64,000 bases of DNA from Verrucomicrobiota bacterium. GTDB taxonomy: Bacteria; Verrucomicrobiota; Kiritimatiellia; RFP12; UBA1067. This document shows positions 36,011 to 44,168 of this stretch, piece by piece. Position numbers and translations under genes: made by a program. The first letter of the stretch is position 1; every line of letters begins with the position of its first letter. The DNA lies in assembly GCA_023269675.1 (NCBI GenBank), contig JAHFSX010000006.1:1-64000 (forward strand). Reading direction: 5' to 3'. Under the pieces are notes generated by a model. It worked only from the letters and a program-made list of their open reading frames with translations, was not told the origin of the DNA and did no database searches.

Positions 36011-36162
36011 CCTAACGTGGTTTCGGCCCTCCCTTTTCGAAACGGACCCCCTGTCTGACCCTGACCCTGGTTTAACCGTGTTTATTTATCTTTGCTTGGG
36101 TTTTTTTACCAGGCGTGTTCACTCTTGATTTCGGACTACTCTTCCTCACCCCGCACGATAGT

Positions 36163-36182
36163 CTAGTTCACGGTTTGAACTA
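36163..36182. repeat. Hairpin CTAGTTCA/TGAACTAG
   Basis: 8-bp perfect stem with a 4-nt loop, followed about 50 bp later by a purine-only GA run (36232-36246). It lies between the repeat zone and the polymerase gene end. Confidence 0.5.
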
Positions 36183-36296
36183 GTCTGGGGCCCCCTAACC
36201 ATTTATTTTGATTGCAACTTCCTTCCAGAGAGAGAGAAGAGAGAGAATTTTGTTTCTTGTTTCCAATTCCTGGCTCCTATGTGGATTTGGGACGGG

Positions 36297-36349
36297 GTTT
36301 CCCATACAGCTTAAGGGCTTTCAAGTCCCCCCGCACTGTATGGGAAAAC
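36297..36349 (-). terminator. Long inverted repeat after the polymerase gene
   Basis: GTTTCCCATACAG (36297-36309) pairs with CTGTATGGGAAAAC (36336-36349), a 12-13 bp stem with a 26-nt loop, lying 8 bp past the polymerase stop on the minus strand. There is no T run, so it may instead be an mRNA-stabilising or origin-type structure. Confidence 0.45.
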
Positions 36350-36356
36350 CTGACGG

Positions 36357-37463
36357 CTAACGTGAATATTTGACCTCGCTTTGCACTTTGACGGCAATAC
36401 CGATCTCGCTTGCGCGTTCCGTGATCAGATCAGCGACGTACTCTGTACCTAAGCTGACCGGCAGGACCGCATAGACGGCGTCATGCATCGGAATGACCAC
36501 CTTGGACAAGCCTAAGAGCGCGAGGCAGACGGGATTGATGATGTCCGCGACCGTGCCTTGCACCTTCCAGTTGAAAGGCTGTCCCGCGTGCAGCCGCATG
36601 CCTTTCTCCGCCGCAACCCTCCGGCCCGTGAGCGTGGTGACGGTCCTGCTCTTCCGTGCCTCCTTCAGCAGGGACTGTTTATAGCGGTGGAGGTGATCGG
36701 CATACGCGCGCAATTTGGTGTCACTCTGCGCCCGCTCCGGCCAATACGAGAAGAACCCCAGGGTGTTTCTGCTGTAGGCCAGCGCGTTGAGCATGTCTTT
36801 GGATTTCTGTCTATCGACCCCGGCCGCCTCCATGAGCAGCGCGTACAGGTCGGTTTCCAGCGGAAACCCCAAGATGTGTTTAGTCACGGTCGGCTCGGCC
36901 TGCTTGATGTCGGCGCAGACCAGCATCTGGTCCGGTCCGACATTTCGCATCAACCCCTGCACGCGCCTGCCCGGTGGCAGACCTTGGAAGTTGGGATGCT
37001 TGGAGCAGACCCGTCCGGTGTGTCCCGCATTCCAGCACGGCCGCTTCAGCTCCCCTTCGAAATCAAAGGGCCGGCTGGCCAGCGCTTTCGCGAGTTTGCG
37101 CGCGTCGCTGTCCGGCGGTATGCGCGCCTTGATTTCGGCAAGGTCGAGGCGGCGGAATTCGGTGGCTTTGGCGTCCTTTTTGATCGGACTGCCGATCTTA
37201 ACCTCCATCAGACCCTTTTCCTGCATTTCCAGAAGCGACGACTTGACGCTGTCCTCGTCAATCCGCGCCGCCGCCGCCAACTCGCCGTATCCCGCGACCA
37301 CGCGTCCGCAAAGGACCGATTTCTCCATTTCGAGCCATCGGGCTGCCGCGTACATATGATGGGCCGTGCGGGAAAGGGGGATGTTGTATCTCACAAACCT
37401 CTCGAGGGCGTCGGCCCGCTGCGACGGATAAGAGCGCCGGCTCTGCGCCTTGCGGTTACGCAT
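36357..37463 (-). CDS. Small diverged family A DNA polymerase
   Basis: 368 residues, about 40 percent of Pol I. The first 110 residues look like a winged-helix part, and no 3'-5' exonuclease domain is visible. The polymerase core is recognisable: RVCSKHPNFQGLP, motif A VCADIKQAE (Asp185, Glu190), an O-helix with Arg218, Lys222 and Tyr230, LTGRRV, FNWKVQGTVADII and motif C PMHDA (Asp328). The two catalytic Asp are kept. The O-helix Phe is Asn226 and the Glu after motif C Asp is Ala329. It overlaps the upstream HTH gene by 8 bp, implying coupled translation. Probably element replication or repair. Confidence 0.8.
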   Translation of the reverse strand: MRNRKAQSRRSYPSQRADALERFVRYNIPLSRTAHHMYAAARWLEMEKSVLCGRVVAGYGELAAAARIDEDSVKSSLLEMQEKGLMEVKIGSPIKKDAKATEFRRLDLAEIKARIPPDSDARKLAKALASRPFDFEGELKRPCWNAGHTGRVCSKHPNFQGLPPGRRVQGLMRNVGPDQMLVCADIKQAEPTVTKHILGFPLETDLYALLMEAAGVDRQKSKDMLNALAYSRNTLGFFSYWPERAQSDTKLRAYADHLHRYKQSLLKEARKSRTVTTLTGRRVAAEKGMRLHAGQPFNWKVQGTVADIINPVCLALLGLSKVVIPMHDAVYAVLPVSLGTEYVADLITERASEIGIAVKVQSEVKYSR

Positions 37464-37767
37464 GACCCACCTCCTTGTCCGCTGCGCCTGTGATTCCGCC
37501 CTGCAGCAGCGCGGTCAGCGCCTGAGACGGGATGCGGCGGCGCCCGGCCCGTGTTTCAACAACAGGCAACCGCCCGTCACGCGCCATTCTGTATACAGTC
37601 ATGCGCGAGATCGAAAGTGCCCCGGCTGCATCGCCAAAGGTCAGCAAGCGACGGTCAGAAGGGGTTGTCTCCGGTTGCCTGTTCTCCAGCAGCGCTTCCA
37701 CCCGCGCCAGCATTTCGGGCTGGGCGGTGAGCAGTTTCATCATTAACTGTTCCTTACTCATGATCAT
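37456..37767 (-). CDS. MerR/excisionase-like HTH DNA-binding protein
   Basis: 103 residues. Residues 40-85 match the small winged HTH of excisionases and plasmid regulators: LTFGDAAGALSISRMTVYRMARDGRLPVVETRAGRRRIPSQAL. It could be the recombination directionality factor for the integrase or a regulator of the polymerase gene, with which it overlaps by 8 bp. The ATG at 37767 has GAGGGTG upstream; the ATG at 37761 is an equally usable start. Confidence 0.75.
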   Translation of the reverse strand: MIMSKEQLMMKLLTAQPEMLARVEALLENRQPETTPSDRRLLTFGDAAGALSISRMTVYRMARDGRLPVVETRAGRRRIPSQALTALLQGGITGAADKEVGHA

Positions 37768-37973
37768 AATGGCACCCTCAGTAGTGTCGCTCGCACCATG
37801 CGCACCATGCGCACCGTGGCCCGACAGGCGAGCTTATACATGAGTAGGGAAAAAGCTCACAATAAGTAGTTGCTTTAGTCGTTGGCAACTACCAATATAA
37901 ATGAAAAAAAACCAGCAATTACCGGGTTTTCAGTGTGAAAGATTGTTGGTTTGGGCGTTGGCGTGGATACGCT

Positions 37974-39578
37974 CTAAGGCTTGATCTTGTAACGGCCTGT
38001 TCCTTTTCTTCTAGGTCCCTGCGCTTCAATCGCAACCTTTTTGAAACGCTTTGCGTCGCCTTGCGCGAAGCGTTGCGGAAAGCCCTTTTCCATTTCTACA
38101 TATTCACCGTTCGCGTCAATTAAAGCGCGAATGTCGTCCCACCGTTCATCGCCGTTGATCGTGAAAACCTCCCCGCCATATTTGAGACACTTGTTCCATT
38201 CGAGGATCACCAGCTTGCCGACAATGCAGGGTGGGGGCAGGGCGGCTGACGGCGCGGGCGGTTCGGACGCGGGCGCTTGCATTTCGGTGTTAGCTCGCGG
38301 CTCTGGCGGGTTTACCGTAGGCGCTGCCGCCACGGCCGGCGCTGCGGCTGGCGGTTTTTCCAGCCGATCGAATTTTTCCAACAGCAGTTCCCTCCCTTCC
38401 CGGAGGTCTTTCGGAGCATCCCATGGCAGCTCAGGGGGAAACCTTACCTTTTCTTCCCTGAGCCATCTGCAAAATGCTTCGAACTGCGCCTTCTCCACGT
38501 GGGATTCGCATAGTTCTTTCTTGAGCAGAACGCTGGCCGCTTCATGTGCCTCTTTGAACCTACACAAGAAACCCGCCCCGTAGCCGGTGGGTCCGCCATT
38601 GGGCGGGCCGTCGGCACCGACAGCGTCTCCATTTTGCAACAATGAGGAGTAGTTTATGATCAAGGCCTTCGCGACCAAAACCGCCGGTATTAAGGGCCAT
38701 GTGCCGCGCCCCTTGGCTTGCGCCTTCAGCTCGTCTGCCTGCAACGCGATGATCTCCTCCAGCATATAGCGCCTGTCCGGGGTACGCATGACGTCTATGT
38801 TCGCAAACGCAGCCGGAAGAAACAGCGGGATACGGGCGCAACGGTCGATCATCCCCGCATGATTATCTTCGCAATTGAAATCGTCTTCACCCGTTTTACC
38901 GACGAAGCGGTTGATTTCCACCAGAATCTGAAGGAACTCTTCAAGCGTCTGGCCGCGATCTTCCGCGTATTGCAAAAACGCCCGCGTTTCATCAGGTGAG
39001 AATTGTTTCCCGTCCCCTGCAACCGCGCGTGTTAATTTATGAATTTTCCCGACGTTCAGTTTGCCATTTTGCGCCAGGCAGACAAGGTTGTCGACCGCGG
39101 GGCACCTCCGGTAGTCTTTCTTTTTTTTCGCGCAATCTGCAAGTCTGTAATAATGTGCGTCACGGTCTTGGAGGAGCCACATAATCTCGATATCTGGCAG
39201 GACGATACGCTCAAAAAGCGTCTGTAGTGCGGCATCCTCATTCATGTTTTCTAATTCTGGCAGGTCATTGATCTCCGGGCTCATGTCTTGGCCGGCCGGC
39301 CCGTCAGGATCGCTTTCTTGGCCCACCGGTTCCTTCGGGCCGGTGTCCGCATGTGGGTCCTTACGCAGGCCTGCTTCGCGGTCTTTATGTCGAACAGTGT
39401 TATAAGCGATGTGCCACATGCACCACAGAAAATGGGCTTTCGTCGTGCCTAGTCTCTTCGTTATTTCATTCAGCCTCGCACTTTCCTCCTCGGTCTGTTC
39501 CCCGCGAAGTTCCCGCCAGAACAAGTCTCTGTTCTTCCTTTCCAGCGCTTTCCAATAAGCCATCTTGGGATCTATCAT
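37974..39578 (-). CDS. Unknown 534-residue protein linked to the integrase
   Basis: Starts 18 bp after the integrase stop with a GGGGGGAG site, so the pair is one transcription unit. Residues 1-110 are charged. A DAHYYRLADCAKKKKDYRRCP stretch near 140 has two Cys and one His. The middle is helical and includes WPLIPAVLVAKALIINYSSLL. A Pro/Ala linker (about 400-445) precedes a compact C-terminal domain (GKLVILEWNKCLKYGGEVFTINGDERWDDIRALI). No family is recognised; its position suggests a role in excision, replication or transfer of the element. Confidence 0.65.
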   Translation of the reverse strand: MIDPKMAYWKALERKNRDLFWRELRGEQTEEESARLNEITKRLGTTKAHFLWCMWHIAYNTVRHKDREAGLRKDPHADTGPKEPVGQESDPDGPAGQDMSPEINDLPELENMNEDAALQTLFERIVLPDIEIMWLLQDRDAHYYRLADCAKKKKDYRRCPAVDNLVCLAQNGKLNVGKIHKLTRAVAGDGKQFSPDETRAFLQYAEDRGQTLEEFLQILVEINRFVGKTGEDDFNCEDNHAGMIDRCARIPLFLPAAFANIDVMRTPDRRYMLEEIIALQADELKAQAKGRGTWPLIPAVLVAKALIINYSSLLQNGDAVGADGPPNGGPTGYGAGFLCRFKEAHEAASVLLKKELCESHVEKAQFEAFCRWLREEKVRFPPELPWDAPKDLREGRELLLEKFDRLEKPPAAAPAVAAAPTVNPPEPRANTEMQAPASEPPAPSAALPPPCIVGKLVILEWNKCLKYGGEVFTINGDERWDDIRALIDANGEYVEMEKGFPQRFAQGDAKRFKKVAIEAQGPRRKGTGRYKIKP

Positions 39579-39596
39579 GCTCTCCCCCCCTCTGTG

Positions 39597-41243
39597 TTAC
39601 GCCTTGCCCAGCATTTTGGCCAGCCGCACGCGGTCGGCTTTGGTCATGCCCTTGAATTCCTCCGCGATCGCCTCCACGCGGTCGGTCTTGTGTTCGCCCA
39701 GGGCGGCGGCGGGCTTCCCGCCGATCCGTTCCCCCACCTGCCGCATGGCCTGGCGCGTGTGCTCGCGTGTGGGATTGTAGTAATGATCCCTGATCGTCTT
39801 GGCCGTCGTGTGCCCCGTGCATTTCGCCACCGTCTCAAACGGCAATCCCGCATTAAGCGCCATCGTCACGAAGGTTCCCCGCAGGTTATGCCAGCCCCAC
39901 ACGGACGCGGCATGGCAACCCCGATCGCGCTTCTCTCTGGTCTTATCGATAAGGGTCTTCAGGTCCCTGCCGGATTTGACGGACGCTCCCTTTCTGAAAA
40001 TCAGGTCGGACGCCCTTTCGGCCTCCCGCAGGTCCTCTGACGTTTGGCCGCGCTGCCGTCCGGTCTCGGCCTCGATCCGCCGATACGATTGCCCGCCCGC
40101 GTAACGTGAGAGGGTATCCAGGATGCGGTCGCGTTTGACGCCCTCAAACCGTCCCTTGACGGCTTCGCAGACCTCTCCGAAAGCGGCGGACAGGTCGGCG
40201 CGCGCAGGCGCCGCGGCGGCCTTTTTGGGAGCCTTCACCGGCAGCGTGGCGAAGGCCCGCGCGAACAGCGCCTTGCCCCGGTAGTAAATCCCCATGCGTG
40301 TCGGGTTGCGGTTCGCGGTCAGTCCGTCGTACATGGCAGCGGCGGCCGGCCACACGTAGGGGCTACTCCTCCGGTCGGCCAGCGCGGCCTCAAACACCTT
40401 CCGCAGCCTGTCGAAGATCGGGATCTCGACCTCCGCCCCCGTCTTCGAAGTGGCGACCCGCACCCATCCCTCGCGCAGGTCGACCGACTGCCAGCGGAGG
40501 CGGCAAACATCCCCGATGCGCATGCCCGTACACGCCGCGCACACGGCCAGCGGATACAGGAAGGGGTCCGGGCGGGCGGTCTCGAATAGGGTCTCCAACT
40601 GCTCTTCGGTCAGCGGGCGGCGCGCCACCGTGCCGCCTTCGACGGCATTGCCCGCCTTCCTGCGCCGGATCGTCTGCCCGAAGGGGTTCTGCACGCCGAC
40701 GGGCAAAAGACGGTTGAACGCCGCACGGACCAAGGTGGTCATGTCCTTGATGGTCTTATGAGTGCGGGTCTTGCGCATGTCGGAGAGGAAAGCCGATATG
40801 TGCTCCGGCTTCACCTCGTAAAGATAGTCACACGGCACGGCGGCGGAAAAACGGCGGAAAACGGAATCGCACCATTTCAGATAGCTATCGGTCGGTTGTC
40901 CGTCTTCCCGGTCAATCGACCGCCACAATGCGGGAAGGTCGGCAAGACGCGCGTACTTCACCGGCGCCCCGGTCTTCATCTCGATCAGCCTGGCGACACG
41001 GTGAATGTCGGCACCCTTGTGCCGCGCGTCATCCTTCCTCTTGTCCAGTTCTGTTTTGGCAGTTTGGCGGGAGACCTCGAAAGCCGCGTCGCCCTCGGCC
41101 TTGAGAGAGAACGGGACGGGTGGCGTGCCCTCGATCGGCACCTCGAGGTCCAGGCAGACCCGTTTACCGTTCAGGTCGCGGAACTCCCCGAACCAGGTGG
41201 GATACCGTTTCCCCTGCTTGTCTTTGCGTATTGCGAGGCCCAT
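39597..41243 (-). CDS. int: Tyrosine recombinase (integrase) of the element
   Basis: 548 residues from ATG 41243, which has GGAGG 6 bp upstream (a GTG at 41249 is the alternative). The catalytic set is present: Arg242 (CTGMRIGDVCRLRW), Lys267, His452 and Arg455 (WHNLRGTF), His478 (CTGHTT) and Tyr488 or 489 (DHYYNP). Between Lys267 and the HxxR box is an insert of roughly 100 residues, longer than in lambda-type integrases. An arm-binding type N-terminus (RYPTWFGEFRDLNGKRV) is visible. Its gene ends the element next to attR, and it would recombine at the tRNA-Val site. Confidence 0.93.
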   Translation of the reverse strand: MGLAIRKDKQGKRYPTWFGEFRDLNGKRVCLDLEVPIEGTPPVPFSLKAEGDAAFEVSRQTAKTELDKRKDDARHKGADIHRVARLIEMKTGAPVKYARLADLPALWRSIDREDGQPTDSYLKWCDSVFRRFSAAVPCDYLYEVKPEHISAFLSDMRKTRTHKTIKDMTTLVRAAFNRLLPVGVQNPFGQTIRRRKAGNAVEGGTVARRPLTEEQLETLFETARPDPFLYPLAVCAACTGMRIGDVCRLRWQSVDLREGWVRVATSKTGAEVEIPIFDRLRKVFEAALADRRSSPYVWPAAAAMYDGLTANRNPTRMGIYYRGKALFARAFATLPVKAPKKAAAAPARADLSAAFGEVCEAVKGRFEGVKRDRILDTLSRYAGGQSYRRIEAETGRQRGQTSEDLREAERASDLIFRKGASVKSGRDLKTLIDKTREKRDRGCHAASVWGWHNLRGTFVTMALNAGLPFETVAKCTGHTTAKTIRDHYYNPTREHTRQAMRQVGERIGGKPAAALGEHKTDRVEAIAEEFKGMTKADRVRLAKMLGKA

Positions 41244-41421
41244 AATCACCTCCGCTTTCCGGTATCTGTTTCAACGTGTCTAAGTATGTGGCCGAAGGAT
41301 ACAGGAATCAAGCGAAAAACAAAAACACCGACAAAAACTCCGGTTTTAAAAAGGCGTTATACCTCGACTATACTGTTAATTTATTGACTTATTATCACTT
41401 TTTTAAGAATCAAGCGTTTTT
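41244..41421. promoter_or_regulatory. Integrase upstream region and right-end arm sites
   Basis: AT-rich 178 bp holding ACAAAAAC at 41319 and 41331 and GTTTTTGT at 41416, directly against attR. It should contain the integrase promoter; TATAGT near 41371 on the minus strand is a possible -10 box without a clear -35. Confidence 0.5.
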
Positions 41422-41467
41422 GTTTACACCCAGAATGTCGGGGGTTCGAGTCCCTCACCGCCCACCA
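41422..41467 (+). repeat. attR: 46-bp direct repeat of tRNA-Val 3' part
   Basis: Identical to 5203-5248. The tRNA 5' part is absent here, so this is the displaced original tRNA end. Confidence 0.92.
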
Positions 41468-41482
41468 CCTTTTGACAGCGAT

Positions 41483-41516
41483 AAACCCTCGTAAAAACCT
41501 ATGTTTACGGGGGTTT
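41483..41516 (+). terminator. Original terminator of tRNA-Val
   Basis: AAACCCTCGTAAA (41483-41495) pairs with TTTACGGGGGTTT (41504-41516) over 13 positions with one G-U pair. It lies 15 bp past attR, where the chromosomal tRNA terminator should be after integration. Confidence 0.7.
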
Positions 41517-41993
41517 CTTGTTTATACGACCTGTCTCACCCTTCCCTGTTCAAGTATGGTAAGGCGAGTGTTTGGCCGCTACGATTGCCGAAACGATTGC
41601 CGAAACATTGCCGAAATGTCGAAACACTCTCCCCCAGAAGCAAGACGCCAAATCCGCCCGTTACCAGTCATGACCACCCCGCCAACCATCCACCAGCGAG
41701 AAAAAGGAAGTCTCTGCGAGCTACGGCACAAGCCAACCCTCCACAAGACCGCCACACACGTCCAGCGGGGCCGAGCTGCACGCCCAACGGCTGTGTATCC
41801 CGGTGGGCGGTCGCCAAGGCGTGTTTAATCTCGCCCGCGGTCAGCGCACAGGTTCTGTGATCAATGGTCTCGTCAAGCATAAGGCCGCCTGCGCCATGAC
41901 CGTTTGGTCAAGTATGTTGGCGAAGGCCTCTTCAAGAGAAGAGCGACTACTCCCCAGAGGCGGGCTGAAAATTACAAGACACGCATAAACTCG
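41517..41993. other. Gene-free spacer right of the element
   Basis: About 480 bp; short frames on both strands have no start context or recognisable sequence. No repeat or RNA is seen. Confidence 0.4.
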
Positions 41994-42344
41994 TCAATCC
42001 TTACCGCGTTCTTTGAGCACGGCAAGCACGTAGCTTCGCAAAGCGGATGTATCTTCCGCGTTCAGCTTGGTGAGTCCGGCCATCTTCGGGATAATCCGCG
42101 CGTCCCATCGCTCGGCCGTGTGCGATCGAACCGGCACCGGCGAGTGACATTTGGCGCAGGACGTCAGGTAAATCTCGCGTCCGCGGTCTAAAATCAACGT
42201 CTCCTGTCCGGCGGGCCTGACAAGAGACGCCACGGGCGGAACGGCCTGCTCGAGTGTGTAGCACCCTCCGCACGCAAATGCGGCTCCAAGCAGCAGTGTC
42301 CGTAAACGAACACGTCTTTTGTGACGGCCGGCAGCGCTGTGCAT
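41994..42344 (-). CDS. Cytochrome c-type lipoprotein
   Basis: 116 residues. An N-terminal signal (RTLLLGAAFACGGC) with a lipobox-like CGGC suggests lipid anchoring. The heme-binding CAKCH lies near residue 63, and a Met in IIPKMAGL could be the distal ligand. It is likely a small periplasmic electron carrier or a c-type heme lipoprotein. Its ATG overlaps the stop of the outer-membrane protein gene by one base, so the two are coupled and may work together. Confidence 0.75.
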   Translation of the reverse strand: MHSAAGRHKRRVRLRTLLLGAAFACGGCYTLEQAVPPVASLVRPAGQETLILDRGREIYLTSCAKCHSPVPVRSHTAERWDARIIPKMAGLTKLNAEDTSALRSYVLAVLKERGKD

Positions 42345-43093
42345 TAGAAGCGGGCCCCTGCGATCATGCGCACCTGTGCCTCTGCCTCTCCATCCACATC
42401 GGTGGCCTGCAGGAGACCGGCCACCGTGACAAAGAACGCGCCTTGGCGGCAGGACAGGTTGGGGCCCGCATAGACCACGTGGTCACCCGCATCCGACCAA
42501 TCGGCGAACTCCTGCTCATGCAGGGCCTCGATACCCATGAAGAGGCTGGGGTTGATCTGATAGCTGAGTCCGAACGTGTTTTCCCAGACTCCGCCCTTGT
42601 CATCGAGGTTTCGCAAGTCTTCGCCTTCCCACTCGGCTTCCAGCACCAGGTTGTAGACGGCGATTAAAGGGCCAAAGTTCTTTTGAAGCAAGAGCTTGGG
42701 CTCGAGTTTGACCTGCTCGTCGCCAATCAGCACCTCGCCGTAAACCGCGCTGCCGAAGACGGCCTTGTTCGGGTCGGTAAGCTGGTAAATGACCTCGGCT
42801 CCACTCGCCTGGTAGTCGGTTTCGCTGTCGGTGCCCTTGACGTTCTCATACCGCCAATCGGCCAGATAAAACCCCACCTGCAGGCGGTCGGTAATCCCGT
42901 ATTCCACTTCATGCCGCACATCGAGGCGGTCTTTATCCGTGTAGTGTTTCCATGTAACCCACTGCTCATACTCCCAAGACCCTGCGGGTGCGGTTTCAGT
43001 ATCGTAATTGTAGACGAAGCGGCGGTCTCCCGCCTGTGCGGCAGTGAGAAGGCCGGTTGCGATGGCGACGGTGAAGAGGCGCGCGGTGTTCAT
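42344..43093 (-). CDS. Outer-membrane beta-barrel protein
   Basis: 249 residues with a signal peptide (cleavage near AQAGD) and a C-terminal Phe typical of outer-membrane barrels. The mature part alternates aromatic and small residues in strands (WEYEQWVTWKHYTDKDRLDVRHEVEYGITDRLQVGFYLADWRY) and resembles the DUF6662-like or transporter-type barrels in overall look, without certain assignment. AAAGGAAAG precedes the ATG at 43093. Likely co-transcribed with the cytochrome c lipoprotein. Confidence 0.7.
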   Translation of the reverse strand: MNTARLFTVAIATGLLTAAQAGDRRFVYNYDTETAPAGSWEYEQWVTWKHYTDKDRLDVRHEVEYGITDRLQVGFYLADWRYENVKGTDSETDYQASGAEVIYQLTDPNKAVFGSAVYGEVLIGDEQVKLEPKLLLQKNFGPLIAVYNLVLEAEWEGEDLRNLDDKGGVWENTFGLSYQINPSLFMGIEALHEQEFADWSDAGDHVVYAGPNLSCRQGAFFVTVAGLLQATDVDGEAEAQVRMIAGARF

Positions 43094-43249
43094 TTTTTGA
43101 CTTTCCTTTTTTCACCCTGGAACCCGGAGTGCGCAATAGATCCTGACGCCTTCGGGTCGGTGATGGGCGTGGAAGATGCCAGACGGAGGGCGCGAAGTCA
43201 ATCGAAAAGTTTACCGAGACTAACTTTGTGAGCGTCGGCTAGTTTTTAT

Positions 43250-43830
43250 ATGACGCATGCTCCGTCGGCAGGCTGACTGGAGGCCCACATCCCCGCGTGC
43301 TTACCGTCGCGATGTTGATGATTCTCCGGGGACCCGGCTGGGCCGGATTGCGACGCCCCCGCGGGCGTGTCGGATTATTAGGGGCAAAAAGCGAGGGCGG
43401 GGGAAGAAGTCGTTAGTTCTTTAGTGCATTATTGCGTTAGTGGACCAGAGCCCGCGTACGAGGCCCGCGGGCGGCCGCGGGGATTACTCTTTAACGGCGT
43501 TGTCGAGCTGGTCGCCGGCTCTGCCGAGTCGGTGCTTTGCGCTGCTGCTGACGGCCAGCGTTTCGGTGCGGTTCGGGCGACGCCGGTGGGCGCTGCAGAG
43601 AAGGGTCTCATGCTGGCGCATGCGGGCCGCCCGTGAGTATGTTCCCCGCCAAACCTACAGTGCCAGCTCTTGGCACAAGCTGATTTCGGGCCGCATCAAC
43701 GAGGTCGTCTCGTCTCTAACCGCTTAGCGAGCGGGTGGTGCGGATTTCCAAATCCGGTTTCTCCCGCCAGAGGCCCCCGCCACCCGCTCTACCCCCATAG
43801 AACGTGAGACTCTGGAAACGCCGGTCGTCC
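43250..43830. other. Decayed region resembling the element's small-gene area
   Basis: About 580 bp that mirrors parts of the element. It has a GCGCCCCC-type palindrome followed by CGGATT and GGGGCAAA words, TTATTGCGTTAGTG, GCCCGCGTACGAGGCCCGCGG, a homologue of the 28189-28392 gene, and a CCGCCAGAGGCC block also seen at 31085. It probably derives from an earlier, related insertion next to the same tRNA site. Confidence 0.55.
43485..43622 (-). pseudogene. Relic of the element's 67-residue small gene
   Basis: A 45-codon frame (ATG 43622, TAA 43485) whose translation aligns with the C-terminal 45 residues of the 28189-28392 product: both carry HR-(R/H)-(R/H)-PNRT-TL-A, then KH-L-----G-Q-D-A. The N-terminal third is missing. 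It could still be expressed as a shorter protein, but its setting suggests decay. Confidence 0.55.
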
Positions 43831-44168
43831 CAAAATTGGGCAGGCGCGCATGGGCTTTTCACTTTCTTGCGCGCGTGCTTCGTGTGCGCGATTCGGCGCA
43901 AGAAATGCCTCACGGCGTCACTACGAACGAAGAGTTTCGTAGGCGACACCCTGTCTCCGCACCGAACCCGTGTGCGCCCGTGAGGGCATATGCACCGAAT
44001 CGCAGATACGAGCGTGTTTCGTTATGTGCCACTAAACGGCTTGACTTATTCACCCACAGAAATCATATTTTTAAAGTTTCAAGAACGAGACGATTCGCGG
44101 AGCTCACCTGTTGTCCGAGGTGTCGGGCGGTCGGGTTCGCAGGTTGGGACGGGAGCAAAGCAACTCGT

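Larger units (their letters stand above)
30776..36356. other. Gene-free, GC-rich, repeat-rich structured region
   Basis: About 5.6 kb without a convincing protein gene. Long frames exist in all six frames but are made of Arg/Ala/Pro/Gly low-complexity residues, lack consistent ribosome sites, and conserved words occur in all three frames. What is conserved is DNA structure: inverted repeats at 30851-30886, 30927-30952 and 31255-31291, a two-hairpin repeat (31949-32044), five copies of a 105-bp repeat (32791-33730), nine CTATCYTG hairpins (34477-35223) and a pyrimidine-rich repeat zone (35400-36010). It may encode a large structured RNA or be a replication or recombination region of the element. 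Confidence 0.6.
5203..41467. mobile_element. Integrative element of about 36 kb inserted in tRNA-Val
   Basis: Bounded by the 46-bp direct repeats, with a tyrosine recombinase 174 bp inside the right end. Direct ACAAAAAC motifs cluster inside both ends (5356, 5368, 5379, 5499 and 41319, 41331, with inverted copies at 5482 and 41416) and are good candidates for recombinase arm sites. The cargo is a defence-type gene cluster, small orphan genes, a structured gene-free region and a small family A DNA polymerase. No capsid, portal, relaxase or type IV secretion gene was recognised, so it is best called an integrative genomic island or satellite-like element whose transfer route is unknown. Confidence 0.88.

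Noticed and set aside
30776-37463. Retron or diversity-generating retroelement
   Set aside because: No reverse transcriptase was found; the only polymerase is of family A.
43836-44168. N-terminal extension of the SpoIIAA-like protein
   Set aside because: The extra 111 residues are Arg- and Cys-rich without homology-like pattern, and the family start fits the ATG at 44169.
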